64,000 nt of DNA, from assembly GCF_009866655.1 (NCBI RefSeq), contig NZ_CP047420.1, positions 3,100,001 to 3,164,000 of the forward strand, read 5' to 3'. A program made the translations under genes and the position numbers. The stretch is from Rathayibacter sp. VKM Ac-2804 (GTDB lineage: Bacteria; Actinomycetota; Actinomycetes; Actinomycetales; Microbacteriaceae). Below the pieces are notes generated by a model, which was not told the origin of the DNA, did no database searches, and saw nothing but the letters and a program-made list of their open reading frames with translations. This document shows, one piece after another, positions 33,960 through 42,732 of the stretch; positions within the stretch are counted from its first letter, which is position 1; every line of letters starts with the position of its first letter.

Positions 33960-35612
33960 TCAGCGCAGCCATACGGTCGTGGCGGGCGGCAGCAGGCCGC
34001 CGTCGAGCGGGGCGCTCGCGAGCAGCACCTCGCCCTCGGGCAGCTCGACCGGCTCCTCGCCGAGGTTGGTCACCGAGTGCCAGCCGTTCGGGCGCGCGAA
34101 GTGCAGCACGCCGGGCTGCGCGTCCCGCCACTCCAGGCTCTCGTCGGTCTGCAGCTCGTGCCGGAGCGCGAGGGCGCGGCGGTAGAGCGCGAGCGTCGAG
34201 TCCTCGGCGAGCTCCTCCGCCTCGACGGAGGAGTCGGCGAACCAGGCGGGCTGGGGCAGGTGCGCGCCGCCGGGGCCGAAGCCGAAGGAGTCGCCGGTCG
34301 ACTCCCACGGCAGCGGGACGCGGCAGCCGTCGCGGCCGACGTCGGTGCCGCCGCTGCGGAAGAACGTCGGGTCCTGGCGGTCGGCGTCCGGGATGCCGGC
34401 CACCTCGTGCAGGCCGAGCTCCTCGCCCTGGTAGAGGTACGCCGAGCCGGGCAGCGCCAGCAGCAGGAGGGTCGCGGCGCGGGCGCGGCGCAGGCCCAGG
34501 GCGCGGTCGAGCACCGGCTCCGCTCCCCCGCTGAGCAGCCAGTGCTTCGCAGGCGCGGTCTCGGCCGCTCCCTTCTGCGGCAGGCCGTAGCGGGTCGCGT
34601 GCCGGACCACGTCGTGGTTCGACAGCACCCAGGTGGTCGACGAGCCCGACTCGGCGGCCAGCTCGAGGTTGAAGGTGATCAGCCGGCGGAACTCCTCCGC
34701 GTCGAGGCCGGCCTCGAGCAGGTCGAAGTTGAAGGCCTGGCCGAGCCCCTCGGGGCTCGCGTACCGGGCGCGGCGGGAGGCGTCGACCCAGGCCTCGGCG
34801 ACGGCGGTGCGCGGCGGGTCGTAGGAGTCGAAGAGGGCGCGCCACTCGGCGTAGACCTCGTGCACCTCGTCGCGGTCCCAGAACGGGTGGCTGCCGTCGA
34901 GTCGCTGGCCGTCGATCTCGGCGGCCGTGGGGAGCGGCTCGGTGAGGTCCTTGACCAGCGAGTGCGCCACGTCGATCCGGAAGCCGTCGACGCCGCGGTC
35001 GGACCAGAAGCGCAGGGTCTCGAGGAAGTCGTCGCGGATCTCGCGGTTCGCCCAGTTCCAGTCGGGCTGCTCCTTCGCGAACAGGTGCAGGTACCACTGG
35101 CCGTCGCCGACCGGCTCCCAGGCGGGGCCGCCGAAGACGGACTCCCAGTCGCTCGGCGGCAGGGCGCCGCCCTCGCCGCGGCCGTCGCGGAAGACGTAGC
35201 GCTCCCGGGCGGGCGAGCCCTTCGGGGCGGCGAGCGCCTCCTGGAACCACGGGTGCAGATCGGAGGAGTGGTTGGGGACGATGTCGACGATCACGCGGAT
35301 GCCGCTCTCGTGCAGCCGCGCCGTCATCTCGTCGAACTCGGCGAGGGTGCCGATCCGCGGGTCGACGTCGCGGTAGTCGGCCACGTCGTAGCCGCCGTCG
35401 GCCAGGGCCGAGGGGTAGAACGGGCTGAGCCAGACCGCGTCGATCCCGAGCTCGCGCAGGTACGGGATGCGCTCGAGGATGCCGGCGAGGTCGCCGATCC
35501 CGTCGCCGTTCGCGTCCGCGAAGCTCCGCGGGTAGATCTGGTAGACGGCCGCCTGCCGCCACCACTGGGCGTCCTCGGTCGTGCCGCTCCTGGTGAGTAC
35601 CGTGTCCGTCAC
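33960..35612 (-). CDS. Alpha-glucosidase/oligo-1,6-glucosidase (GH13)
   Basis: 550 residues. A cytoplasmic GH13 enzyme that hydrolyses imported alpha-glucosides. The four family regions are present: VDIVPNHSS (region I), GVDGFRIDVA with the nucleophile Asp (II), TAVAEAW with the acid/base Glu (III) and LSNHDVVR (IV). AVYQIYPRSFADANGDGIGD is near the N terminus. The GTG at 35610-35612 follows GGAAGGA at five bases. It is the last gene of the sugar cluster, separated from the permease by 275 bases holding two structured repeats. Confidence 0.92.
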   Translation of the reverse strand: MTDTVLTRSGTTEDAQWWRQAAVYQIYPRSFADANGDGIGDLAGILERIPYLRELGIDAVWLSPFYPSALADGGYDVADYRDVDPRIGTLAEFDEMTARLHESGIRVIVDIVPNHSSDLHPWFQEALAAPKGSPARERYVFRDGRGEGGALPPSDWESVFGGPAWEPVGDGQWYLHLFAKEQPDWNWANREIRDDFLETLRFWSDRGVDGFRIDVAHSLVKDLTEPLPTAAEIDGQRLDGSHPFWDRDEVHEVYAEWRALFDSYDPPRTAVAEAWVDASRRARYASPEGLGQAFNFDLLEAGLDAEEFRRLITFNLELAAESGSSTTWVLSNHDVVRHATRYGLPQKGAAETAPAKHWLLSGGAEPVLDRALGLRRARAATLLLLALPGSAYLYQGEELGLHEVAGIPDADRQDPTFFRSGGTDVGRDGCRVPLPWESTGDSFGFGPGGAHLPQPAWFADSSVEAEELAEDSTLALYRRALALRHELQTDESLEWRDAQPGVLHFARPNGWHSVTNLGEEPVELPEGEVLLASAPLDGGLLPPATTVWLR

Positions 35613-35691
35613 GGGGGTCCTTCCGTTCTTCGTGATGTGTGGTGTGTGGTGGTGGTTCGTCGTCGGCCGGCGCCCGCCGCTCGGTGACGGT

Positions 35692-35730
35692 GGGTCTCGA
35701 TACGCCCCTGCGGGGCTACTCGACCAGCAT
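35692..35730 (-). repeat. Hairpin repeat family A
   Basis: Reverse copy with inner stem GCCCC/GGGGC, triloop GCA and internal loop GTA/GTA. Lies between the permease and GH13 genes. Confidence 0.8.
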
Positions 35731-35783
35731 GTTCGGGGCCGGCTCGTGCGCAGCACGGCACCCTCGCCTCCCGGAGTCGAGCC

Positions 35784-35883
35784 CGCGGGTCTCGGGGTGG
35801 TCGGCTGCAAGGCGGAGGAGGGAGGCGTAGCGGAGCTACGGCGACCGACGACAACGCCGCAGACGGCCGCCCCGAGGCCCGCG
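35784..35883. repeat. Structured 100-base element
   Basis: Arms of about 25 bases (35784-35808 and 35859-35883) pair throughout if G-T pairs are allowed. Inside is a second hairpin, GTAGC-GGA-GCTAC at 35827-35839. It starts just after the permease stop codon, so it would fold in the mRNA between permease and glucosidase. Only one copy is present in this window. Confidence 0.55.
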
Positions 35884-35887
35884 AGCC

Positions 35888-36787
35888 CTACTTGATGGCG
35901 CCCTGCGTCACGCCCGACATGACCCAGCGCTGGGTGAACAGGTAGACGATGATCGCCGGGGCCATCGCCATCAGGTAGGAGGCGAAGGCGACGTTGTAGT
36001 CGTTGCTGAACTGGGTCTGGAAGATCTTCTGCAGCACGGGGAGCGTCTGCAGCGACGGGTCCGAGGTGATCAGCGACGGCATCATGAAATCGTTCCAGGA
36101 GGCGAGGAAGGCGAAGATGCCGACCGTCGCGCTCATCGGGGCGAGCAGCGGGAAGACGAGCCGCCAGAAGACCTGGTTGGTGCTCGCGCCGTCGAGCCGG
36201 GCGCTCTCCTCGAGCTCCTCGGGCAGCGAGCGCAGGAACGCGGTGAAGAGCATCACGCTGAAGCTCAGCTGGAACATCACGTGCAGAACGGCGACGCCGA
36301 GCGGGTTGTCGAGTCCGACGAGTCCGGTGAGCGAGACCTGCGAGAGCGCGAGCACCGGGAACGGCAGGAACATCGCCGCGAGCAGGTAGAAGAACGACCA
36401 GCGGTAGAGGCGCTTGTCCCAGTTCCGCGAGATCGCGAACGCGGCGAGGGCCGAGAGCACGATCGTGCCGCCGACCGTGATCGCCGAGACGAAGACCGAG
36501 ACGGCGAAGCCGCGAGGGAAGTCGGTCAGGTTCCAGGCCTGGACGAAGCCGTCGACCGAGAACGGCAGCGGGATCGAGAAGGCGTTGCCGTCGACCGCCT
36601 GGGCGCCGGTCTTGAAGGCCATGGTCAGGGTGACCCATAGCGGGCCGATCACCGAGAGGGCGCAGACCACGAGGACGAGGGTGAGCAGGAGGCTCGAGCG
36701 CCGCCGCTTCCCGCCGCGACGGGCGTCGGCGTCGACGGCGGCCCGGGTGCCGGGGAGGGACGGGGCGAGGGGGACCTGGCTGGTCAT
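35888..36787 (-). CDS. Sugar ABC transporter permease (MalG family)
   Basis: 299 residues with six membrane helices. The cytoplasmic EAA loop is around EELEESARLDGASTNQVFWR (about residues 192-211). It ends VMSGVTQGAIK, typical of MalG-type carbohydrate permeases. The ATG overlaps the stop of the other permease by one base (TGATG). Part of the alpha-glucoside uptake operon. Confidence 0.92.
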   Translation of the reverse strand: MTSQVPLAPSLPGTRAAVDADARRGGKRRRSSLLLTLVLVVCALSVIGPLWVTLTMAFKTGAQAVDGNAFSIPLPFSVDGFVQAWNLTDFPRGFAVSVFVSAITVGGTIVLSALAAFAISRNWDKRLYRWSFFYLLAAMFLPFPVLALSQVSLTGLVGLDNPLGVAVLHVMFQLSFSVMLFTAFLRSLPEELEESARLDGASTNQVFWRLVFPLLAPMSATVGIFAFLASWNDFMMPSLITSDPSLQTLPVLQKIFQTQFSNDYNVAFASYLMAMAPAIIVYLFTQRWVMSGVTQGAIK

Positions 36788-37719
36788 CAGAAGGCCGCCT
36801 TTCCGCGCGAGACGCGCAGCTGTACGAGCGCGATCACGAGCGCGATGAGGAAGAAGATCGTGGCGTTGGCCATCTGGTAGGCGTAGTCGCCGCTGGTGAA
36901 GCCCGAGAAGATCGTCATCGCGACGCTGCGGGTCGAGGTTCCGGGGCCTCCGTCGGTCAGGCCGACGATGATGTCGTAGGAGTTGAGGAAGTTCTTGAAG
37001 CCGATCACGAGGTTGATCACGACGTAGCCCGCGACCAGCGGCAGCGTGATCGAGCGCAGCTGCCCCCAGCTGGAGGCGCCGTCGAGCGAGGCGGCCTCGT
37101 AGACGTCGCCGGGGATCGAGAGCACGCCGGCGATGTAGATCAGCAGCGCGGAGGGCACGGCCTGCCAGGCGGTCACGATCACGATCGCGAGCCAGGCGAG
37201 GTTCGGATCCGCGAGGATGCTGTCGGCCAGCGGCGTCGCTCCGACCGACTGCGCGAAGGCGGGCAGCGAGTTGGAGAAGAGGAAGTTGAAGACGAACGCG
37301 ATGATGATGCCCGAGACGACCATCGGCAGCACGAACACGGCCCGCAGCGCGACCTTGCCGCGGATCTGCGAGGTCAGCGCGATCGCCAGGAGGAACGCGA
37401 CGACGTTCACCAGGAGCACGGTCACCAGCGCGAGCCCCACGGTGAACCCGTAGGAGGCGAGGATCGCCGGGTCCGAGAACAGCGCGACGTAGTTGGTCAG
37501 GCCGATGAAGCTCCACTCGCCGAAGCCGATCGAGTCGGTGAAGCTGAAGAAGATCCCCATCAGGGCGGGCAGGGTGATCGCGAGCGTGAAGAGCACGAGC
37601 GCGGGGAGCAGGTAGAGCAGGAAGGTGCGATCGGCGCGCGGCTTCCGTCGCGGGGCGGCGGCCGGCCGAGGAGTCGCGGCGGTGCGCTCCTCCGGGCGGG
37701 CGGGGGCGGAGAGGGCCAT
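36787..37719 (-). CDS. Sugar ABC transporter permease (MalF family)
   Basis: 310 residues with six membrane helices after a 30-residue basic/Pro-rich N terminus. The EAA loop is around DVYEAASLDGASSWGQLRSI (about residues 211-230). It follows the binding-protein gene by 33 bases. No ATPase is encoded in the cluster; a shared MsiK-type ATPase elsewhere in the genome is the usual solution in actinobacteria (inference). Confidence 0.92.
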   Translation of the reverse strand: MALSAPARPEERTAATPRPAAAPRRKPRADRTFLLYLLPALVLFTLAITLPALMGIFFSFTDSIGFGEWSFIGLTNYVALFSDPAILASYGFTVGLALVTVLLVNVVAFLLAIALTSQIRGKVALRAVFVLPMVVSGIIIAFVFNFLFSNSLPAFAQSVGATPLADSILADPNLAWLAIVIVTAWQAVPSALLIYIAGVLSIPGDVYEAASLDGASSWGQLRSITLPLVAGYVVINLVIGFKNFLNSYDIIVGLTDGGPGTSTRSVAMTIFSGFTSGDYAYQMANATIFFLIALVIALVQLRVSRGKAAF

Positions 37720-37752
37720 GGTGTCTCGTCTCTGAGAGGGGGTCGGGGAGGT

Positions 37753-39027
37753 CTAGGAGCGGAACGCGATGCGCGCCCAGTCGGCGTCGATCGTGCGCAG
37801 CGTGGCGGCGGGGTCGGACCCGAGGGCGACGCCCTGGACGTAGTTCTGCAGCGGGATGTTCTGCGGCACGAGCTGCGAGGCGCCGAGGCTGAACGCCGCC
37901 CGGTCGTAGAACTCCTGCAGCTCGACGAGCGTGGGCTGGGTGACGGCGGGGGCGTCGGTGGTGACGCCGAAGGCGTTGTTGTCGGCGTTGTAGGCGTCGA
38001 TGATCTCGGGCTGCATCAGGAAGGAGAGGAACTCGCGCGCCGCCGCCTTCTTGGTCGAGGCCTCCGGGATCCACAGCGCGAGGTCGACGTTCACCCGCAC
38101 GCGGCGCTCGTCCGGGTCGTCCGTCATCGGCAGCGGGAAGGCGCCGATCGAGAGGTCCGGGGCGGTCTTCGCGATCTCGCTCAGCGCCCACGGGCCCTGG
38201 AAGTACATCGCCGCCTCGCCGTTCGAGAAGGCGAGGTTGCCGTCGCCGTAGGCCCGGCTGGCGGCGTTCGGCTGCGCGTAGCCGGCGAGCCGCACCATCT
38301 GCTCGACGGGAGCCGCGAAGTCCTTCTCGAACGAGACCGGCGAGGAGGGACCGACGTCGGCGCCCTGCTCCTTCAGCTGCGAGAAGAAGGCCTCGAGGTC
38401 GACGGTCCCGCCGACGGAGTAGTCGAACAGTCCCTGCGCGACCGTCCACGGGTCCTTGTAGGTGCCGTAGATCGGCGTGATGCCCGCGGCCGTCAGCGCG
38501 TCGCAGACCGCGAGGAACTCGGTCCAGGTGGTCGGCACCTCGAGGTTCTGCGCGGCGAAGATCTCGCGATTGTAGAGCACCGCCGACATCATCAGCGAGT
38601 AGGGCAGCACGCTGGTGCGGCCCGGGTAGGACGCGGTCTGCTCGATCAGCGGCTGCAGGTCGGGATTGATCCGCTTCGCCTCGGCCATGTCGGACAGGTC
38701 GCTCAGGGCGCCCCGCTCGACGAACCGCGCGACCTCGAAGTTGTAGTTGAGGCAGCCGAGGTCCGGCGGATTGGTGCGGACGAAGCCGGCGGAGAGGTTG
38801 GAGGAGAAGTCGTGCACGACCCGCACCCGCGACTGCGCGGCGTGGAAGCGCTCGATGACCTCGTCGAAGTAGCCGATCACCTCGGGCTTGGACTGGAAGA
38901 AGGTGATCTCGGTGACCCCGCCCGAACCGGAGGGGGAGGCGCAGGCGGCGAGGCCGAGCGCGGCGGCGCCGGCCGTTGCCGCGGTGAGGAGGGTGCGCCG
39001 GCTGAGGGCGGTGGTGGTGAGGGGCAC
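37753..39027 (-). CDS. Sugar-binding lipoprotein of ABC importer
   Basis: 424 residues. Twin Arg at 10-11, a hydrophobic stretch and lipobox LAAC with Cys29. The mature protein starts EITFFQSKPEVIGYFDEVIE and has the YGDGNLAFSNGEAAMYFQGPW segment (about 262-282, shown in part) typical of family 1 solute-binding proteins for sugars. First gene of the operon with malF- and malG-type permeases and the GH13 enzyme, so an alpha-glucoside ligand is likely. The GTG at 39025-39027 follows GGGAGA at seven bases. Confidence 0.9.
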   Translation of the reverse strand: MPLTTTALSRRTLLTAATAGAAALGLAACASPSGSGGVTEITFFQSKPEVIGYFDEVIERFHAAQSRVRVVHDFSSNLSAGFVRTNPPDLGCLNYNFEVARFVERGALSDLSDMAEAKRINPDLQPLIEQTASYPGRTSVLPYSLMMSAVLYNREIFAAQNLEVPTTWTEFLAVCDALTAAGITPIYGTYKDPWTVAQGLFDYSVGGTVDLEAFFSQLKEQGADVGPSSPVSFEKDFAAPVEQMVRLAGYAQPNAASRAYGDGNLAFSNGEAAMYFQGPWALSEIAKTAPDLSIGAFPLPMTDDPDERRVRVNVDLALWIPEASTKKAAAREFLSFLMQPEIIDAYNADNNAFGVTTDAPAVTQPTLVELQEFYDRAAFSLGASQLVPQNIPLQNYVQGVALGSDPAATLRTIDADWARIAFRS

Positions 39028-39065
39028 GTCGTCGTCTCCCGGGTTGCGGATAAGTTGCTTCAGTG

Positions 39066-39090
39066 ACTAAATCTAGGTAATAGATCTAGT
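39066..39090. promoter_or_regulatory. Operator between the sugar operon and its ROK regulator
   Basis: ACTAAATCTA (39066-39075) and TAGATCTAGT (39081-39090) are inverted copies that match at nine of ten positions, with a five-base spacer. It lies midway in the 117-base divergent gap, in unusually AT-rich sequence, where it would overlap both promoters. Placement and shape fit a ROK/NagC-type operator. Confidence 0.75.
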
Positions 39091-39144
39091 ACGCGATGTA
39101 CTGTTGCAGCCGATCCGGCCGAGGTCAAGGGGAGCGTGGAGAAG

Positions 39145-40386
39145 ATGTCCGACAGCAGGCTCTCCGCGAGCACCGGCTCGTTCCAGCGCCGGCGCAGCGC
39201 GCTCGACGTGCTCGAGCGCGCCTGGACCGGCGAGGCGATGACCGCCTCCGCCCTGATCGAGCGCACCGGCCTCACCCGATCGACCGTCATCGCTGTCTGC
39301 GACGACCTGATCGAGCTCGGCTGGCTGGAGGAGCTGGAGAACCAGCGCGCCGCCGGCGACTACGTGAAGGGCCGCCCCGCGCGCCGATACGCGCTGCGCC
39401 GCCGCGCCGGCGTCGTCGTCGGCGTCGACGCCGGGCAGCACAGCGTCGGCGTCTTCATCGCCGATCTGCTCGGCGAGACCCTCGTCCGGCACGTCGAGCC
39501 GGTCGACCACGAGCGGGTCGAGGACCTCCCGCACGAGCGCCGCGTCGCCGACATCGACCGGATCCTCGACCGCGCCCTCCACCTCGCCGGCGTGACCGAC
39601 GACGAGGTGCTCGCGCTGACCCTCGGCGTCCCGGCACCGGTCGACGCGCTCGGCCACTCCCCCGCCGGCGACAACGGCTTCTGGGGCGCGATGAACCCCG
39701 GTCTCGTCGACCACTACTCCGGCCGCGGCTGGTCGCCCGTGGTCGACAACGACGCGAACCTCGCCGCGCTGGCCGAGGGCTGGCGCGGGGCCGCGATCGA
39801 CTGCGACGACTACCTCGCCCTGCTCTCCGGCGAGCGGCTCGGCGGCGGCATCGTCCTCGGCGGCTCGCTGCTCCGCGGCGCCCGCGGGCTCACCGGCGAG
39901 ATGCGCTACCTCGACCTGGTCGAGGGCGTCGGCTCCGCGGAGGGCATCGCCGCCCTCGCGCGCACCTGGGCCCGCGAGGCACTGGCCGTCCCGGGGCGGC
40001 CCGCGTCGCTCCTCGACGCCGTGGCGAAGCCGGGAGCGGCCGAGGTGCTCGCCGCCGCCGACGCGGGCGATCCGCTGGCCGCCGCCGTCGTCGCGCGGCT
40101 GATCGACCGCCTCACCGCCATCACCGCGACCGTCGCCAATCTGCTCGACGTCTCGCTGATCGTGGTCGGCGGGGCGCTGGCCGCCTCGGCCGGTCCGCTG
40201 CTCGCCGCGGTCTCGGAGCGCCTGGTGGGCGAGGTGCACGCCCCGGCGCCGCGGATCGTGCCCTCGACGCTCGGCGATCAGGCGGTCGCTCTCGGCGCCG
40301 TCCGCTCCGGCCTCGTGCGGGTGCGCGCGGATCCGCTCGCGCTCCGGCTGCCGAGCCGCCCGGTCGAGACTGCCGCACTCGCCTGA
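39145..40386 (+). CDS. ROK-family transcriptional regulator
   Basis: About 413 residues. The N-terminal winged helix (LIERTGLTRSTVIAVCDDLI, about residues 35-54) is followed by a sugar-kinase-like ROK domain with VVVGVDAGQHSVGVF, VVDNDANLAALAEG, SGERLGGGIVLGGSLLRGA and VVGGALAA. The zinc-binding CGxxGC motif usual in ROK proteins is missing. It is divergent from the sugar operon and probably represses it. The ATG at 39145 has GGAG three bases upstream; a GTG at 39136 is possible but too close to its GGGGAG. Confidence 0.88.
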   Translation: MSDSRLSASTGSFQRRRSALDVLERAWTGEAMTASALIERTGLTRSTVIAVCDDLIELGWLEELENQRAAGDYVKGRPARRYALRRRAGVVVGVDAGQHSVGVFIADLLGETLVRHVEPVDHERVEDLPHERRVADIDRILDRALHLAGVTDDEVLALTLGVPAPVDALGHSPAGDNGFWGAMNPGLVDHYSGRGWSPVVDNDANLAALAEGWRGAAIDCDDYLALLSGERLGGGIVLGGSLLRGARGLTGEMRYLDLVEGVGSAEGIAALARTWAREALAVPGRPASLLDAVAKPGAAEVLAAADAGDPLAAAVVARLIDRLTAITATVANLLDVSLIVVGGALAASAGPLLAAVSERLVGEVHAPAPRIVPSTLGDQAVALGAVRSGLVRVRADPLALRLPSRPVETAALA

Positions 40387-40393
40387 GGCCCCG

Positions 40394-41509
40394 CTACCGC
40401 CGGAAGGCGCGGACGATCAGCAGCAGCGCGAGCAGGACGGCGACCGCGGCGGCCGTCGCCGAGGGCAGCGCGAGCAGGAGGACCAGGGCACCCGCCGCCG
40501 AGACGACCGCGGGCCAGCGCGCTCCGGCGACTCCGCGGTCGAGCCGGCGCAGGATCAGCGCGATCAGCGAGGCGGCGACCGCGAACGCGAGCAGGGCGTC
40601 GGCGTCGAGGACGACCACCGCGAGCACCGACACCAGGCAGACGGCGAGCTGACCCGCGGCGGGCACCCCGGTGCGGCGGTTGCGGTGGTCGAAGGGGCTC
40701 GGGATCTCGCCCGCATCGGCCAGGCGGACCAGCGCCGAGGCGTCGCGCCGGGTCAGGGCGATGAGCGCGAGGAGGGTGGCGAGCACGGCCGCGATGCCGA
40801 CCAGGGCGGCGGCCGGGGTCCCGGCCGCGACCGCGGAGAGCGAGGCCGGGACGTCGGCGAGCTCCTGCGGACCGACGAGCAGGAGCAGCCCGGAGCCGAT
40901 CAGCGCCGCGACGAGGGCCGTGACGCCGATCGCGGGCAGCGACCGCCGCAGCGCCGGAGTCTCGCCGGTCTGGGCGGGGGCGAAGAGGAGGAGCAGGAGG
41001 GCGGCCGCCGTGACGCTGCCCTCCGCGCCGCCGATGACCGTCTCGGACGGGGTCGCGACGGGGTGCGCCAGGGCGAGGATCACGGCCGAGGCCAGCAGGA
41101 GGAGGAGCACGAGGCCCAGGAGCACCCGCGCCAGTCCGGGTGGGAGGACTCCCCCGCGGAGCACGAAGAGGGTCGTGCCGACGATCAGGAGCACGGCGAC
41201 CGGGCGGGCGCTCGCGCCGACGACCGAGTCCGCGGCGGTCAGCGCGACGGCGGACGCCGCGAGCGCGCGACCGGCGAGCCCGAGCCACTCCCCCGTGGGC
41301 CCGTCGTGCACCTCGCGACCGGAGTCGGCGACCGCGCCGACGACGGCCATCGCCGCCGCGAGCCCGAGTCCCAGCAGCAGCCACCAGCCGGCCTCGAGGG
41401 CCGCGGGCGACCAGACCAGGAACAGCGCGGGGACCGCGACCGACGCCTGCGACAGCTCGGGCGCGCGCAGCAGACCCCCCGTCCGGGTCATATCACCATG
41501 CGCGCGCAT
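40394..41509 (-). CDS. APC-superfamily-like membrane protein
   Basis: 371 residues, about ten to eleven hydrophobic helices, very rich in Ala, Leu and Val. The segment GEIPSPFDHRNRRTGVPAAG (about residues 271-290) is like the cytoplasmic loop of amino-acid/polyamine permeases, and LRAPELSQASVAVPALF near the N terminus fits the same family. It is shorter than a usual APC transporter (450-500), so it may be a divergent or degenerate member. Start uncertain: ATG 41507-41509, six bases after TAGCAT, or ATG 41489-41491. Convergent with the ROK gene, seven bases apart. Confidence 0.65.
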   Translation of the reverse strand: MRAHGDMTRTGGLLRAPELSQASVAVPALFLVWSPAALEAGWWLLLGLGLAAAMAVVGAVADSGREVHDGPTGEWLGLAGRALAASAVALTAADSVVGASARPVAVLLIVGTTLFVLRGGVLPPGLARVLLGLVLLLLLASAVILALAHPVATPSETVIGGAEGSVTAAALLLLLFAPAQTGETPALRRSLPAIGVTALVAALIGSGLLLLVGPQELADVPASLSAVAAGTPAAALVGIAAVLATLLALIALTRRDASALVRLADAGEIPSPFDHRNRRTGVPAAGQLAVCLVSVLAVVVLDADALLAFAVAASLIALILRRLDRGVAGARWPAVVSAAGALVLLLALPSATAAAVAVLLALLLIVRAFRR

Positions 41510-41515
41510 TCACTC

Positions 41516-41521
41516 ATGCTA
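41516..41521 (-). promoter_or_regulatory. -10 box for leaderless APC-like gene
   Basis: TAGCAT on the minus strand, then six bases, then ATG (41507-41509). Confidence 0.4.
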
Positions 41522-41594
41522 AGGCGTCGACCGCCTCCCGGAGCGAGCCGGAGGCCGCCGACCGCGGCAGCTGCGCGGACATTTCGCGCACCCT

Positions 41595-41637
41595 TGCTGA
41601 TCGAGTAGCCCGCGCAGCGGGCGTATCGAGATCCACC
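41595..41637 (+). repeat. Hairpin repeat family A
   Basis: Forward copy with inner stem GCCCGC/GCGGGC and triloop GCA. Paired with an inverted copy 43 bases on. Confidence 0.82.
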
Positions 41638-41679
41638 GGCCTCAGACGCGGGTCTGCAGACCGCCCCACGGGCGACGCC

Positions 41680-41718
41680 GGGTCTCGATACGCCGCTCCG
41701 CGGCTACTCGACCAGCAT
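41680..41718 (-). repeat. Hairpin repeat family A
   Basis: Reverse copy with inner stem GCCGC/GCGGC (both strands changed relative to the GCCCC/GGGGC type) and triloop GGA. Lies just downstream of prs. Confidence 0.82.
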
Positions 41719-41754
41719 GTGCCGCGCGGAGCGCGGACGTCTCCAGGCTGCGGC

Positions 41755-42732
41755 TTACGCGTCGCCGTCGAACATGGAGGTGACGGAGCCGTCGTCGAAG
41801 ACCTCGTGGATCGCGCGGGCCAGCAGCGGGGCGATCGGCAGGATCGTCAGGCGGTCCCACTTCTTCTCCTCCGGCAGCGGCAGGGTGTCGGTGACGACGA
41901 CCGAGTCGATGAACTCGGAGCTGAGCAGCTCGCGGGCCGGGTCGGAGAAGACGGCGTGGGTCGCGGCGACGACGACGCCGATCGCGCCGGCGGCCTTGAG
42001 GGCCTCGGCAGCCTTGGCGATGGTGCGGCCGGTGTCGATCAGGTCGTCGACGAGGAGGCAGACGCGGCCGCTGACCTCTCCGACGATCTCGTGCACCGAC
42101 ACCTGGTTGGCGACCTTCGGGTCGCGGCGCTTGTGGATGATCGCGAGCGGCACGCCGAGCTTGTCGCTCCAGATGTCGGCGACGCGGACGCGGCCCATGT
42201 CCGGCGAGACGACGGTGAGGGTCGAGGGGTCGAGCTTCTCGCGGAAGTGCTCGAGCAGCACCGGCATGGCGAAGAGGTGGTCGACGGGGCCGTCGAAGAA
42301 GCCCTGGATCTGCGCGGCGTGCAGGTCGACCGACATGATGCGGTCGGCGCCGGCGGCCTTGAACAGGTCGGCGACGAGGCGGGCCGAGATCGGCTCGCGG
42401 CCGCGGCCCTTCTTGTCCTGGCGCGCGTAGGGGTAGAACGGCGCGACCACGGTGATCCGCTTGGCCGAGGCGCGCTTGAGCGCGTCGACCATGATCAGCT
42501 GCTCCATGAGCCACTCGTTGATCGGCGAGGTGTGCGACTGCAGGACGAAGACGTCCCCGCCGCGGACCGACTCGCCGTAGCGGACGTAGAGCTCGCCGTT
42601 CGCGAAGGTGCGCCCCTCGGTGGTGACCAGCTCGGTGCCCAGCTCGTCGGCGACCGCTTCCGCCAGTGCCGGATGCGCCCTCCCCGAGACCAGGACCAGG
42701 CTCTTCTTGTTGCTGGCGGTGATGCCCGTCAC
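41755..42732 (-). CDS. prs: Ribose-phosphate pyrophosphokinase (PRPP synthetase)
   Basis: 325 residues. Makes PRPP for nucleotide, His and Trp synthesis and for Apt. Contains VSGRAHPALAEAVADEL, FANGELYVRYGESVRGGDVF, ITVVAPFYPYARQDKKGRGR (about residues 96-115), the PRPP loop CLLVDDLIDTGRTI (about 225) and TILPIAPLLARAIHEV. The GTG start overlaps the glmU stop (GTGA), so translation is coupled. Ends in TAA, rare in this DNA. Confidence 0.96.
   Translation of the reverse strand: MTGITASNKKSLVLVSGRAHPALAEAVADELGTELVTTEGRTFANGELYVRYGESVRGGDVFVLQSHTSPINEWLMEQLIMVDALKRASAKRITVVAPFYPYARQDKKGRGREPISARLVADLFKAAGADRIMSVDLHAAQIQGFFDGPVDHLFAMPVLLEHFREKLDPSTLTVVSPDMGRVRVADIWSDKLGVPLAIIHKRRDPKVANQVSVHEIVGEVSGRVCLLVDDLIDTGRTIAKAAEALKAAGAIGVVVAATHAVFSDPARELLSSEFIDSVVVTDTLPLPEEKKWDRLTILPIAPLLARAIHEVFDDGSVTSMFDGDA

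Noticed and set aside
36787..39027. Sugar importer as an incomplete, broken system because no ATPase gene is present
   Set aside because: Many actinobacterial sugar importers share one MsiK-type ATPase encoded elsewhere; the three genes here are intact.
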